Source: a virus. From it: 64,000 bases of DNA. Both the position numbers and the translations under genes were made by a program. The stretch is from positions 40,179 through 104,178 of the IMG/VR virus record IMGVR_UViG_3300044611_001318; one strand, given 5' to 3'. Below, one piece after another: positions 51,939-60,316 of the stretch (position 1 is the stretch's first letter; every line of letters starts with the position of its first letter). The notes under the pieces are model-generated. The model was given only the letters and a program-made list of their open reading frames with translations. It had not been told where the DNA came from and made no database searches.

Positions 51939-52136
51939 ATGATAAAACTAACATTTAACACAACAGACAAAACAGTAAGCGTTGATTTAGGTCAACTTCA
52001 TTTTGAGGATTACTTAAACGTATCAACAGTACAGGTGAGAGAAGGTTACTACGAAGTAATGACTAAAACTGATGAGAAATCTAAACCAGTACTTAGAGTA
52101 CCGATTAGTAATACAATAATGTTTATACAAGAATAA
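51939..52136 (+). CDS. Small hypothetical protein
   Basis: The product has 65 residues (IKLTFNTTDKTVSVDLGQLH ... YLNVSTVQVREGYYEVM) and is beta-rich, of unknown family. It is the first gene after a host-type promoter and one base before the zinc-ribbon gene, so it is likely an early or middle product. No function is proposed. Confidence 0.65.
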   Translation: MIKLTFNTTDKTVSVDLGQLHFEDYLNVSTVQVREGYYEVMTKTDEKSKPVLRVPISNTIMFIQE

Positions 52137-52137
52137 T

Positions 52138-52371
52138 ATGCAATTAGAAAAACCAAAAATTAATTTAAGAGACATGGACTTCATTGTCTGTGACAAATGT
52201 GAACATAACGAGTTCAAAGAAATTACGTATCTAAAACGAGTACCAAAGTTATTAACTGGTTCACCTGACGATACCGTTGTTCCATTCCCAACATACGCTT
52301 GTTTGGCTTGTGGACATGTGAATGAAGAGTTAAACCCATTTCATACTGAATCTCCGAAATTAGAACTATGA
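52138..52371 (+). CDS. Small zinc-ribbon protein
   Basis: The 77-residue product has two C-x-x-C pairs (CDKC at about 18-21 and CLAC at about 55-58) separated by a strand-rich linker, which fits a zinc ribbon. It may bind nucleic acid or RNA polymerase. It overlaps the gp47-like gene by 4 bases (ATGA), suggesting a link with recombination or transcription control. Confidence 0.65.
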   Translation: MQLEKPKINLRDMDFIVCDKCEHNEFKEITYLKRVPKLLTGSPDDTVVPFPTYACLACGHVNEELNPFHTESPKLEL

Positions 52372-53147
52372 TAAAAAAGTTAGTTCATTTTTCTGATTTA
52401 CACATTAGGTTGTTTAAAGACCACCAGTTATATAAAACAATATTGGAGGATGCATTTAAACAATGGAAAGATATTGCACCTGATAGAATTGTATTTACGG
52501 GGGATTTGGTTCACTCAAAGAATCAGATGACACCTGAACTTGTTGAGTTTATCGCTTGGGTATTGACAGAGTGTTCAAAGATTGCTAAGACGGTATTAAT
52601 ACCTGGTAATCACGACTTCCTTGAAAATAACATGGAACGATTGGATGCTCTAACACCTGTGGTTGATTCACTTAAAAATGACATGGTAGTTTACTACAAG
52701 AACAGGGGTGTGTATCAGGATGAAAATATTGATTGGTGTGTGTATTCACTTATGGACCATAACATCCCACCTACGATTGAAAAATCTGATAGAGTTAAAA
52801 TTGGATTATTTCACGGACCAGTTCAGGGACTTACAACCAACTTAGGATTTAAGTTTGAAGATGGGTTTGAAACATCAAAGTTTGATGGATGTGATTTGGT
52901 ACTATGTGGTGATATTCATAAGAGACAAATCTTTGATATACCGGGTGGTAAGAAGGCTTACATGATTGGTTCAACCGTTGGACAGAACTATGGTGAAACG
53001 GTAACCAAACACGGATATGGAATTTATGATGTGGAAAAGGATGAGTATACGACAGTGGATTTATTCAACCCAAAACCTTTCATATCATTTAGAATAAACT
53101 CATACGAAGATATTGAAAATGGAACAGAAAAATTCGTTAACTATTGA
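52368..53147 (+). CDS. 47: Recombination nuclease subunit, gp47/SbcD/Mre11-like
   Basis: This 259-residue calcineurin-like phosphoesterase shows motifs in order: SDLHIR (Asp10, His12), FTGDLVHSKN, IPGNHDFLENN, IGLFHGPVQG and LCGDIHKRQ, the last followed by YMIGSTVGQNYGE. These are the Mn-binding motifs of Mre11/SbcD and T4 gp47. With gp46 (54138 gene) it forms the nuclease/ATPase complex that resects double-strand ends for recombination-dependent replication. It lacks the long C-terminal capping region of cellular SbcD. Two small genes and a membrane protein gene separate it from gp46. Confidence 0.9.
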   Translation: MIKKLVHFSDLHIRLFKDHQLYKTILEDAFKQWKDIAPDRIVFTGDLVHSKNQMTPELVEFIAWVLTECSKIAKTVLIPGNHDFLENNMERLDALTPVVDSLKNDMVVYYKNRGVYQDENIDWCVYSLMDHNIPPTIEKSDRVKIGLFHGPVQGLTTNLGFKFEDGFETSKFDGCDLVLCGDIHKRQIFDIPGGKKAYMIGSTVGQNYGETVTKHGYGIYDVEKDEYTTVDLFNPKPFISFRINSYEDIENGTEKFVNY

Positions 53148-53571
53148 GTTAACCAAACAAGACGTTGAAGACTTCAATTCATTCTGTAAGATTAATGAAA
53201 TAACCGACCCTAATGGTTTTGTTAAACTATGTTTCCGTAAAGGATACTATATTGAAAAATATGGTTTATTGAATCAGGGTAATCTTCCTGAGGTTATTGA
53301 CAGAGAATTTGAAAAGGAAGTTATTGTTGAAGATAACTCAAAGATTGAAGAACTACAAAATGAAATTTACATTCTTAAAGGTAAATTGGAAGATAAAAAG
53401 GAAGTGGAATGTGGTAAACTACAAGAAACCCTTTTTGAACTAAACAGACAATTAAGTGATAAAAATAACACAATAAAAGAATTAACAAGAAAGGTGAATG
53501 AGCTTGAAGATATGACAAAAACTTCTTATGCTTTCTACCTACAGAATTCAAACTTAAAAAACAGAATATGA
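53119..53571 (+). CDS. Coiled-coil protein of unknown function
   Basis: The product has 150 residues from ATG 53119, overlapping the gp47-like gene by 29 bases. Residues 1-50 are globular (TIELTKQDVEDFNSFCKINE, then FVKLCFRKGYYIEKYG), a pattern seen in small phage proteins. Residues about 65-140 are a charged coiled coil (heptads around IEELQNEIYILKGKLEDKKE). It may be an accessory of the gp46/47 complex, judged from position only. Confidence 0.6.
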   Translation: MEQKNSLTIELTKQDVEDFNSFCKINEITDPNGFVKLCFRKGYYIEKYGLLNQGNLPEVIDREFEKEVIVEDNSKIEELQNEIYILKGKLEDKKEVECGKLQETLFELNRQLSDKNNTIKELTRKVNELEDMTKTSYAFYLQNSNLKNRI

Positions 53572-53918
53572 CACAGTTAGTATTATTTATGATTTTAGCC
53601 TACGGGTTTTCAACAATTATGGTTTATGGAACCATCTTCAAAGGAATGAGAGATTTCATCAAAGCTTATGGAAACTCCGATTTAATTTTTTCAAACACAT
53701 TCAATTTCATTTCAGGTATTTTATCCTGTATGATGTGTTGTTCCACTTGGATAGGGTTCTTCTTAGGAACAGTTTTATTCTCACCGACTTATCAGTTTTT
53801 CGGAACAAGTCCATACATTTCATGGTTCTTTGATGGGTTATTCGCGTCAGGAGCGGTATGGGCAATCAACGCTTTCATTGAATGGTTTGAAGTAAACCGA
53901 CCAGCTAAAATAGATTAA
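53568..53918 (+). CDS. Small membrane protein, three predicted segments
   Basis: The product has 116 residues and three hydrophobic stretches: residues 3-25 (LVLFMILAYGFSTIMVYGTI), about 44-72 (ISGILSCMMCCSTWIGFFLG) and about 82-105 (WFFDGLFASGAVWAINAFIE). The CMMCCSTWIGFFLG motif resembles the 'C..C...W.G' segment of small phage membrane proteins of unknown role. It overlaps the previous gene by 4 bases. Confidence 0.65.
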   Translation: MTQLVLFMILAYGFSTIMVYGTIFKGMRDFIKAYGNSDLIFSNTFNFISGILSCMMCCSTWIGFFLGTVLFSPTYQFFGTSPYISWFFDGLFASGAVWAINAFIEWFEVNRPAKID

Positions 53919-53938
53919 TTTAAAAACCAAATAAATAT

Positions 53939-54121
53939 ATGCCAAAGTCAAGATTAAGACCAAACCACAAGCAGAAGGTTGCTGCGTGGAAATTAAAAAA
54001 CGCTCATGCTGAAAGACGCTACCAAAGAACAATGTCAGATTTGTTTGAAAAGATGAGACAAACAGCTTCTGAAAAGACAGAAGAAGTAGAAACAAATGAA
54101 CCTGTTCAGCCCGCAAATTAA
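53939..54121 (+). CDS. Small basic protein
   Basis: The product has 60 residues with a basic first half (PKSRLRPNHKQKVAAWKLKN) and an acidic tail. It could bind nucleic acid. It is preceded by AATAAATAT rather than TATTTAT. Family unknown. Confidence 0.55.
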   Translation: MPKSRLRPNHKQKVAAWKLKNAHAERRYQRTMSDLFEKMRQTASEKTEEVETNEPVQPAN

Positions 54122-54137
54122 TTTCACAAAAGTTAGA

Positions 54138-56465
54138 ATGATAAAAGATTTAGATTTTTCAAAACTTGAAAATCCTTACGTACAAGTAGTATGGGAAGAT
54201 ACCCCAGAGAATTTTACACAAGAAAAGTTAAAAAGTGTGAAAGCGTACTTTCAAAAAAAGTATTCAACTACAAGCGTAAATGTTATTACCAAGTTAAAGA
54301 AAACAGAAGAGGTACAAGACAATGTTGATGTTACTATCAACATTATGGACGAGAACTATCAACACGATTTGATTAAGTCCATCCTTCAATCTAAATCCCA
54401 AGAAAACCTTTACGAAGATATACTGAAGATTGACTCAGCGGTAAATAATAAGATGATTGCCGAACAAGATGAGATTGCTTCATTTAAGAAGTGGTATATT
54501 AAGAAGATTGAGTTTTCTAACTTTCTATCTTATGGTGAAAACCAACATATAAACTTTGAAAAGTTGGGTGGGATTACTGTAATTGAATCAGACCCACCTA
54601 ACTTTGGAGGTAAAACTGTGTTGTCTGTGGATTTGTTGATGTTCTTGTTTTTTAATACAACAACAAAGACAAACAAAGCTGAAGAAATATTTAACAGATA
54701 TTCTGACAAAGATAAAGTATCTGTTAGAGGGGAAATTGTTATTGATGGTGAAGATTACATTATTGTTCGTGAACTTGAACGTAAGAAATCTAAGTCAGGT
54801 GATTGGAATGTTAAAACAGAATTAGACTTCTTTAAGAAGTTTCCTGATGGTTCATTGGTTAAATTTACAGGTGAACAACGACGTGAAACTGAAAAGTTTA
54901 TTAAGACATCAATTGGAAGTTATGAAGACTTCTTGATGACGATATTAACCACTGGTACTAACCTTGAGGACTTGTTGGAAGCAAAACCAACAGCTCGTGG
55001 ACAAGTCTTATCAAGATTTTTAGGTTTAGATTTTCTTAAAAGAAAAGAAGAGACTGGTAAAGAAATCTATTCAGAGTTCTCCAAGTCAATGATTTCAAAC
55101 ATTTACAATACTGAAACATTGAAGAATGAGAACGAAGAACTATTGGTTAAAAACCAAGAGTTTGATAAGAATATTGTAGAAAGTGAAGTTAAAATTGAAG
55201 ATGTTAAGGGTAGGATTGTTAAAGGACAAGAATATCGTGATAACCTTTTAAAATCAAAGGTTGTTGTTGATAGAGAAATTTCATTACTTAATCCTGACAA
55301 TACAAAGAAAGAAGTGGGAAACTTTGAACACCAAATCAAACAGAATGTTCAGTTAAGAGATGGTGTTAAGATTGTTGAACCTTCAGAGTTTTATTATGAA
55401 AATGAACATGATAAGGTTAAGGAAGAGTACCAAAAGACTTACAAACAAAAGGTTGAGTTAGATACTAACATATCATCCATCCAAAAATTAAAGAGTTCAG
55501 TAAGTGGTGGAATTAAGTGTGAACATTGTGGCATTGAACTTATGAACGCAACAATTACACAATCAAGAATTGCGGAACTTGACGGACTTATCGGGCAAAA
55601 AACCAAGATTGAGGGGTTAATACAAGAATTATCGGACAAAGAACAAGGTTTTGTTAAACTTAAAAAAGACTTTGACGAGTACGAAAGAAACAAACTTGTC
55701 TATGAAAAATACCAAGCAACAATTGAAAACTTTGAATTGAAGAAAGAAAGTTTGTTAGATAAGTTAAAAAGATATGATGATGTACAAGATGTAATCAAAT
55801 CTAACGAACAAATTGAAAGTCAAATCATTAAGGCTAACTTACGATTGGAAGATTTAAAACGAGAGGAACAACTTGTCCAACAGGAAGTGACCAATTCAAG
55901 ATTTAAGATAACTAATAATCTTGAAAAGATTAATTCTAATAACAACTTAATTATTAAAATTTCTGAGGAACAACAAAAGGAAGTTAAGTATAAAGTTTAT
56001 TTAGAGTTGTTTGGCAAGAACGGTATCTCAAAAAGAATTATGAAGAGTATGATGCCTTTGATTAACTCCGAACTTCAACGACTATTACAGGATTCTTGTT
56101 ACTTCAGATTGGAAATTCGTATTAGTGAAAAGAATGAGGTAGAATTTTGGATGATAGACAATAATACTCAAATTGAAAAGTTAATGACTTCAGGTTCGGG
56201 ATATGAGAAGACAATTGCTTCACTGGCACTAAGAGCGGTGATGGCTAAAGTGTGTTCATTACCTAAACCAAATATTACAGTATTTGATGAGGTGTTCGGT
56301 AAGATTTCTAATGATAACTTGGAAATGGTTTATGAGTTCTTTATTAAGATTAAAGAATACTTTGAAAACATACTTGTTATTACTCACAACCCTATGATTT
56401 CAAACTGGTCTGATAACATTATCAAGATTACGAAAACTGACAACATTTCTAAAGTTTCACATTAA
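54138..56465 (+). CDS. 46: Recombination ATPase subunit, gp46/SbcC/Rad50-like
   Basis: The product has 775 residues from ATG 54138; the frame is also open from ATG 54096, which would overlap the previous gene. It is an ABC-type SMC-like ATPase: FSNFLSYGENQHINFEKLGG opens the head domain, the P-loop region reads ESDPPNFGGKT (about residues 150-160), a long coiled coil carries a zinc hook CEHCG at about 461, SGSGYEKTIASLALRAV is the signature motif, and ITVFDEVFG is Walker B. Two features are odd. About 130 residues precede the head domain, whereas T4 gp46 begins with it. The first Walker A glycine is replaced by proline. It works with the gp47-like nuclease in end resection. Confidence 0.88.
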   Translation: MIKDLDFSKLENPYVQVVWEDTPENFTQEKLKSVKAYFQKKYSTTSVNVITKLKKTEEVQDNVDVTINIMDENYQHDLIKSILQSKSQENLYEDILKIDSAVNNKMIAEQDEIASFKKWYIKKIEFSNFLSYGENQHINFEKLGGITVIESDPPNFGGKTVLSVDLLMFLFFNTTTKTNKAEEIFNRYSDKDKVSVRGEIVIDGEDYIIVRELERKKSKSGDWNVKTELDFFKKFPDGSLVKFTGEQRRETEKFIKTSIGSYEDFLMTILTTGTNLEDLLEAKPTARGQVLSRFLGLDFLKRKEETGKEIYSEFSKSMISNIYNTETLKNENEELLVKNQEFDKNIVESEVKIEDVKGRIVKGQEYRDNLLKSKVVVDREISLLNPDNTKKEVGNFEHQIKQNVQLRDGVKIVEPSEFYYENEHDKVKEEYQKTYKQKVELDTNISSIQKLKSSVSGGIKCEHCGIELMNATITQSRIAELDGLIGQKTKIEGLIQELSDKEQGFVKLKKDFDEYERNKLVYEKYQATIENFELKKESLLDKLKRYDDVQDVIKSNEQIESQIIKANLRLEDLKREEQLVQQEVTNSRFKITNNLEKINSNNNLIIKISEEQQKEVKYKVYLELFGKNGISKRIMKSMMPLINSELQRLLQDSCYFRLEIRISEKNEVEFWMIDNNTQIEKLMTSGSGYEKTIASLALRAVMAKVCSLPKPNITVFDEVFGKISNDNLEMVYEFFIKIKEYFENILVITHNPMISNWSDNIIKITKTDNISKVSH

Positions 56466-56466
56466 G

Positions 56467-56497
56467 TTTGGTAAATTAAAAAATTGTATTATCTTTG
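56467..56497 (+). promoter_or_regulatory. Bacteroidota-type promoter
   Basis: TTTG (56467-56470), 19 bases, TATCTTTG (56490-56497): a full match to the Bacteroidota vegetative consensus TTTG-N19-TAnnTTTG. The -7 element ends seven bases before ATG 56505. It would drive the next gene and the sigma factor gene coupled to it. Confidence 0.8.
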
Positions 56498-56504
56498 TAA
56501 GACT

Positions 56505-57059
56505 ATGATTATGAATTATATATTATTTGCATTCGGGGAATATAAAGAAAACCCACAGGCTTTAAACCTTTTAACTGAAACGGTATCACAAATATCAAAA
56601 GGTGATATAAAATTCCAACATGGAGACAGTGGTGTCATAATAACATTTGGCACGAAGTTGGATTGGGAAGATATAGACGACTATATGAAAAAAAATATTG
56701 TTAAATTAACGGCAATGTATTTTGTTTTCCCTATTGAATCTGACATGATATATTCTATGGACGAAGATATTAAAAAACATTTGTTTGAAAACACTGACAT
56801 TTTGACAGAAAATGAAGAATTAAATCAGACTAGATACGTAAGTGATAATACAGGAGTTCCTGAATTTTTAAAGGGTATACATATTCACAGGGGTAGTCCT
56901 TTTGATGATATTCTTAAAATTCTTAATGAAGAAGTTATTCAAGATGTACCAGTTATGACACTTAATGATTTATTGGATAAGATAAAAGAAAAAGGTATAG
57001 ATAGTTTGTCAGAAATTCAGTTAAAACAATTAGAAATTTACTCAAAACAAATAATATGA
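56505..57059 (+). CDS. Hypothetical protein, coupled to sigma factor gene
   Basis: The product has 184 residues (ATG 56505; ATG 56511 also possible). It is mixed alpha/beta and acidic (MNYILFAFGEYKENPQALNL ... ITFGTKLDWEDIDDYMKKNI), with a helical C-terminus. No family is recognised. Its stop overlaps the start of the sigma factor gene (ATGA), so both are made from the host-type promoter upstream. It could be a regulator or partner of the sigma factor, which is inference from coupling alone. Confidence 0.65.
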   Translation: MIMNYILFAFGEYKENPQALNLLTETVSQISKGDIKFQHGDSGVIITFGTKLDWEDIDDYMKKNIVKLTAMYFVFPIESDMIYSMDEDIKKHLFENTDILTENEELNQTRYVSDNTGVPEFLKGIHIHRGSPFDDILKILNEEVIQDVPVMTLNDLLDKIKEKGIDSLSEIQLKQLEIYSKQII

Positions 57060-57856
57060 TGGAAAAAAACCAAGTTATCCCGATTAATCAAGACGAAGTA
57101 CAAATCTACCTTAAAGAACTTAGACGTATTAAGGTAATGACTCCTGAAAGAGAAAGGGAACTGTCGGCTAAGATGCAAACCCCCGAAACATCTGATAGTG
57201 AAAAGGCACGTATTTGTAAAGAATTGTTAGAGGGTAACCTACGATTTGTCATCACTGTTGCTAAACAGTATCAGGGACAAGGTGTTGATTTCAGTGATTT
57301 AGTTGCGGAAGGGAATATCGGACTTATGAAAGCTATTCAAAGTTTTGATTGGACAAAGAACCTTCGTTTTATATCATACGCAGTGTGGTGGATTAGACAA
57401 TCTATTCTACAGTCTTTGAACGAACACTCAAGAACAATCCGTATCCCTGTGAATGTTATTCAAGACCTATATAAAGAGAAGAAACGAACAGACAAGACAG
57501 GTGAGAGAATTGATGACCGATTTGCTAATCTACCATCAACAATTAACCTACAAACTCAGATTAATGAAGATGGTGATACACTGATTGATTTGATTGTAAA
57601 CAAAGACAGTGATATGCCTGATGAGGTATTCAATAATGGAGAACAACTTAAAGACGGATTATTCAACATCATGAATATTTTGGATGAACGTGAAAGACAG
57701 ATTATTGAAGACTACTATGGTATCTCAGGTACCCCAAGAACACTTGAAGATATAGGTTCAGATTTCAGTTTAACTAAAGAAAGAGTTAGACAAATCAAAG
57801 AAAAAGCTCTTCGTAAGTTACGTAATGAGAGTGTTACCTTGTTCGATTATATGTAA
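57056..57856 (+). CDS. RNA polymerase sigma-70 factor, RpoD-like
   Basis: This 266-residue protein has clear sigma-70 regions: 1.2 (VQIYLKELRRIKVMTPERE), 2.1-2.2 (GNLRFVITVAKQYQGQGVDF and DLVAEGNIGLMKAIQSFD), 2.3-2.4 (LRFISYAVWWIRQSILQSLN), 3.0 (HSRTIRIPVNV), a shortened region 3, and 4.1-4.2 (LDERERQIIEDYYGI, then LTKERVRQIKEKALRKLR). Its length is close to the RpoD of Bacteroidota (about 287 residues) and it is far more cell-like than T4 gp55. It would redirect host RNA polymerase, perhaps to the TATTTAT class. The start ATG 57056 overlaps the preceding stop; ATG 57059 is also possible. Confidence 0.9.
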   Translation: MMEKNQVIPINQDEVQIYLKELRRIKVMTPERERELSAKMQTPETSDSEKARICKELLEGNLRFVITVAKQYQGQGVDFSDLVAEGNIGLMKAIQSFDWTKNLRFISYAVWWIRQSILQSLNEHSRTIRIPVNVIQDLYKEKKRTDKTGERIDDRFANLPSTINLQTQINEDGDTLIDLIVNKDSDMPDEVFNNGEQLKDGLFNIMNILDERERQIIEDYYGISGTPRTLEDIGSDFSLTKERVRQIKEKALRKLRNESVTLFDYM

Positions 57857-57861
57857 TCAAC

Positions 57862-57868
57862 TATTTAT
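57862..57868 (+). promoter_or_regulatory. Candidate promoter element TATTTAT
   Basis: TATTTAT lies 6 bases after the sigma factor stop and 38 bases before ATG 57907. A TTG sits 20 bases upstream (57839-57841). The long spacing makes it less certain than other copies. Confidence 0.35.
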
Positions 57869-57906
57869 TGTTATAAATTTAATTTTAAATTAGATAAAAA
57901 AACATT

Positions 57907-58185
57907 ATGGAAAAATTACAGAAATACTTTATTCCCGCGATTTTGGTAATCGTATTATTATCCTTCTTTAAAGGATGTGGAACCTCAACCCAAGTTAAAA
58001 CGACTGAAAAACAGGTTGAGTTATTAACAAAGAAAGTTGACTCTTTAAGTACTATCGTAGTATCTCAAGATAAACTAATTACTATCATTAAAGAAACTCC
58101 AAGTTGGAAGACTTTAGAAATTGAAGAATTGTCGGATAAGAACCATATGCCCATAAACCATTACAAGAATGAGTTGGGACAATGA
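57907..58185 (+). CDS. Small membrane-anchored coiled-coil protein
   Basis: The product has 92 residues with an N-terminal hydrophobic segment (YFIPAILVIVLLSFF), then KGCGTS, then a coiled coil (QVELLTKKVDSLSTIVV). The Cys after the hydrophobic core could be a lipobox cysteine, but Lys at -2 is unfavourable, so a simple signal anchor is as likely. It precedes a membrane protein and the endolysin gene and may be a lysis or envelope component. It overlaps the next gene by 4 bases. Confidence 0.6.
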   Translation: MEKLQKYFIPAILVIVLLSFFKGCGTSTQVKTTEKQVELLTKKVDSLSTIVVSQDKLITIIKETPSWKTLEIEELSDKNHMPINHYKNELGQ

Positions 58186-59123
58186 AAAATTGGTTTAGTA
58201 GAAATTTAACAAACATAATTTCTTTAGCCTTTGTTATTCCAATACTACTCGTAGCGTTTGTGTCAATATCACACGTTACGAGTTTTTATGGTTTATCTAA
58301 TCCTTTTACTTGGGCTATATATCTTTCAGTAGGTATTGAAATTGCAGCATTATCAGCCTTGGCAGCTGTGTCAGTTAACATGGGTAGATTTGTTTATTTC
58401 CCATTTATTATCGTAACATTTATTCAAATGTTGGGAAACATATTCTTCTCATTTACATACATTGATGAAACATCACAGACATTCCAAGATTGGATTTCAA
58501 TGGTTGGTGGATTACTTGAGAATATGGGTATTGAGAAGACTGATTTAAATACTCACAAGACGGTACTTGCGTTTTTAACTGGCGGATTACTACCAATCAT
58601 CTCTCTTACATTTGCCCACATGTTGGTTAAGTTTACTGAAAAGAATAAAGAAGTAGTTGAAGATGATAAAACAGATTTAACTGAGGAGGACATTCAAAAA
58701 ATTATTGAATTACAGGTTGAAGAAAAAGAAAAAGAAAAGTGGACACCTTCTAATGAAGATTTGGAAAAGTTAGAAAAAATATTACAAAATAATCATCCTG
58801 TTAAATTAGATGTTGAACATAAACCTTACACTCCGTCAGAAGAAGATTTACGTAAAATTGAAGAAGTTTTAAATGGGTATACTGAAATTGTTGAAGAAAA
58901 TATTAATGATAACAATGAGGTAATAACTGAAGACATTGTTGAGGAATCTGTGGAAGAAGTTAAACCGATTACTGAAGAAAGTCAGTATGACAATACTGTT
59001 TACATGGGATTACTTAAAAAAGAGGAAGATATACAACCTGAGGAGGTTGAAAAAAAAAATGATATACTCACCGAAACAGGTGAAGATTACAAGGTTTTAA
59101 ACTACAGAAAAAGGGATGCTTAA
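58182..59123 (+). CDS. Membrane protein with four segments and acidic C-terminal tail
   Basis: The product has 313 residues. Four hydrophobic segments lie at residues about 12-33 (ISLAFVIPILLVAFVSISHV), 43-66 (WAIYLSVGIEIAALSALAAV), 70-93 (VYFPFIIVTFIQMLGNIFFS) and 128-150 (TVLAFLTGGLLPIISLTFAH). A Glu/Lys-rich cytoplasmic tail of about 160 residues follows, with two copies of an L-x-K-[IL]-E-x-[IV]-L element (PSNEDLEKLEKIL and PSEEDLRKIEEVL). No family is recognised. Location beside the amidase allows a holin-like role, but the long tail is atypical for holins. Confidence 0.65.
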   Translation: MKNWFSRNLTNIISLAFVIPILLVAFVSISHVTSFYGLSNPFTWAIYLSVGIEIAALSALAAVSVNMGRFVYFPFIIVTFIQMLGNIFFSFTYIDETSQTFQDWISMVGGLLENMGIEKTDLNTHKTVLAFLTGGLLPIISLTFAHMLVKFTEKNKEVVEDDKTDLTEEDIQKIIELQVEEKEKEKWTPSNEDLEKLEKILQNNHPVKLDVEHKPYTPSEEDLRKIEEVLNGYTEIVEENINDNNEVITEDIVEESVEEVKPITEESQYDNTVYMGLLKKEEDIQPEEVEKKNDILTETGEDYKVLNYRKRDA

Positions 59124-59718
59124 TATTAAAAAATATGGAAAGTTTCCTAAATTTGAAAAAAATAAGAAAAAAAAACAAATAATCCTTTGTCATAGTTTTC
59201 GTCCTGCTGAAAATTTTCTTAATTCATTAAAATATCGTAAAAATGGTTCTTACGATAAAATACCAAACTATTTTATAACAAAAGAAGGGAATATTTTAAA
59301 TCTAATTTCAGATGATAGTTATACTAACTATTTTGACGACCAAGAGGTAAATCGAAATTCTATAATAATTTGTTTAGAAAATCTTGGATGGTTACAAAAA
59401 ACACCATTAGGTTTATCGTATTCTAATTGGATTGGAGATATTTATAGTAAATCTATTTTTCAAAAAAAATGGAAGGATAAAATATATTGGGAACCATATA
59501 GTGAAGAACAATTAAATTCACTAATTGAACTCTCAAAAAAATTACTTGTAAAGTTTTCAATAGATAACAAGTTTATTGGACATAATACAAAAGTTGATGG
59601 TGTTAAATTATTCAACGGTATTGTATGTAGAAGTAATTATAATAGTAGATATACTGATATAAGTCCGGCATTTGATTATGAAAAATTTAAAAATTTAATA
59701 GAAAATGATGAGAGATAA
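59116..59718 (+). CDS. Endolysin, N-acetylmuramoyl-L-alanine amidase (amidase_2-like)
   Basis: This 200-residue protein matches the type-2 amidase/PGRP fold. IILCHSFRP supplies His26, YFITKEGNILNLI is the core strand pair, SIIICLENLGW has Glu88, FIGHNTKVDG has His156, and RYTDISPAFDYEKF places Asp181 at the third zinc-ligand position. It would cleave the lactyl-Ala bond of peptidoglycan at lysis. There is no signal peptide, so it needs a holin or similar for export. It overlaps both neighbours by 8-14 bases and lies in a block with membrane and spanin-like genes. Confidence 0.75.
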   Translation: MLNIKKYGKFPKFEKNKKKKQIILCHSFRPAENFLNSLKYRKNGSYDKIPNYFITKEGNILNLISDDSYTNYFDDQEVNRNSIIICLENLGWLQKTPLGLSYSNWIGDIYSKSIFQKKWKDKIYWEPYSEEQLNSLIELSKKLLVKFSIDNKFIGHNTKVDGVKLFNGIVCRSNYNSRYTDISPAFDYEKFKNLIENDER

Positions 59719-60316
59719 CCAAGACATTAAAGACCAAATCAAAAAAATGAGAGATTTGGTGAATAGCAATAATTCTATTGTTAAAGAACATATCCAAGAG
59801 ATAAAAAAAACTTACTTGTTTGAACAATCTGAACGACCTGAAGTTGATACAATTGCTACGAAGTATAATGTACCAACCGCAGTTGAAGATGATATACAAG
59901 ATGATGAAGAGAAAAAAAATGAAATTGAACAAGGTTATAGAATTTCAGGTGGTATTTTAACTATACATGGAAAAGATAGAAAAGATGTTGAATTAACAAC
60001 TGATGATAAGAAAGCTTTCCAAGAAACTATGGATGAATTTGTTTCGGAAGTGTCAGATTTAGTTAACTTTAATCAATTAAATGTTTACCAAAACAACGTT
60101 GATTGGAGTGGTAAAATTGTTGATTTTGACATTGAATTCTATTTCACTATTGGTGAAAATAACGGATTATATATTAGTGGTGATATGGTAAAGGTTGATG
60201 AGAACTTTACTGAGGCTATCAGTAAACTAAAAACCTATTATGAGAAGTTCAAATCTAAATGGGCTAAAATAATTGCTAGTAGAAAGAAAACAAAACCTGA
60301 TACAAATGAACAATAA
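59705..60316 (+). CDS. Hypothetical protein, possible head-associated protein
   Basis: The product has 203 residues. The first 45 residues are helical and charged (DIKDQIKKMRDLVNSNNSIV, then IQEIKKTYLFEQ). DQIKKMRDLV resembles the peptide found at the N-terminus of the 378 gene and the C-terminus of the 61799 gene. Residues about 78-190 form a compact alpha/beta domain (GGILTIHGKDRKDVELTTDD ... WSGKIVDFDIEFYFTIGENN). No family is recognised. The start overlaps the amidase gene by 14 bases. Confidence 0.6.
   Translation: MMRDNQDIKDQIKKMRDLVNSNNSIVKEHIQEIKKTYLFEQSERPEVDTIATKYNVPTAVEDDIQDDEEKKNEIEQGYRISGGILTIHGKDRKDVELTTDDKKAFQETMDEFVSEVSDLVNFNQLNVYQNNVDWSGKIVDFDIEFYFTIGENNGLYISGDMVKVDENFTEAISKLKTYYEKFKSKWAKIIASRKKTKPDTNEQ

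Noticed and set aside
58182-59123. Holin assignment for the four-segment membrane protein
   Set aside because: Position near the endolysin is suggestive, but the size and 160-residue acidic tail are not typical of holins, so only 'membrane protein' is claimed.
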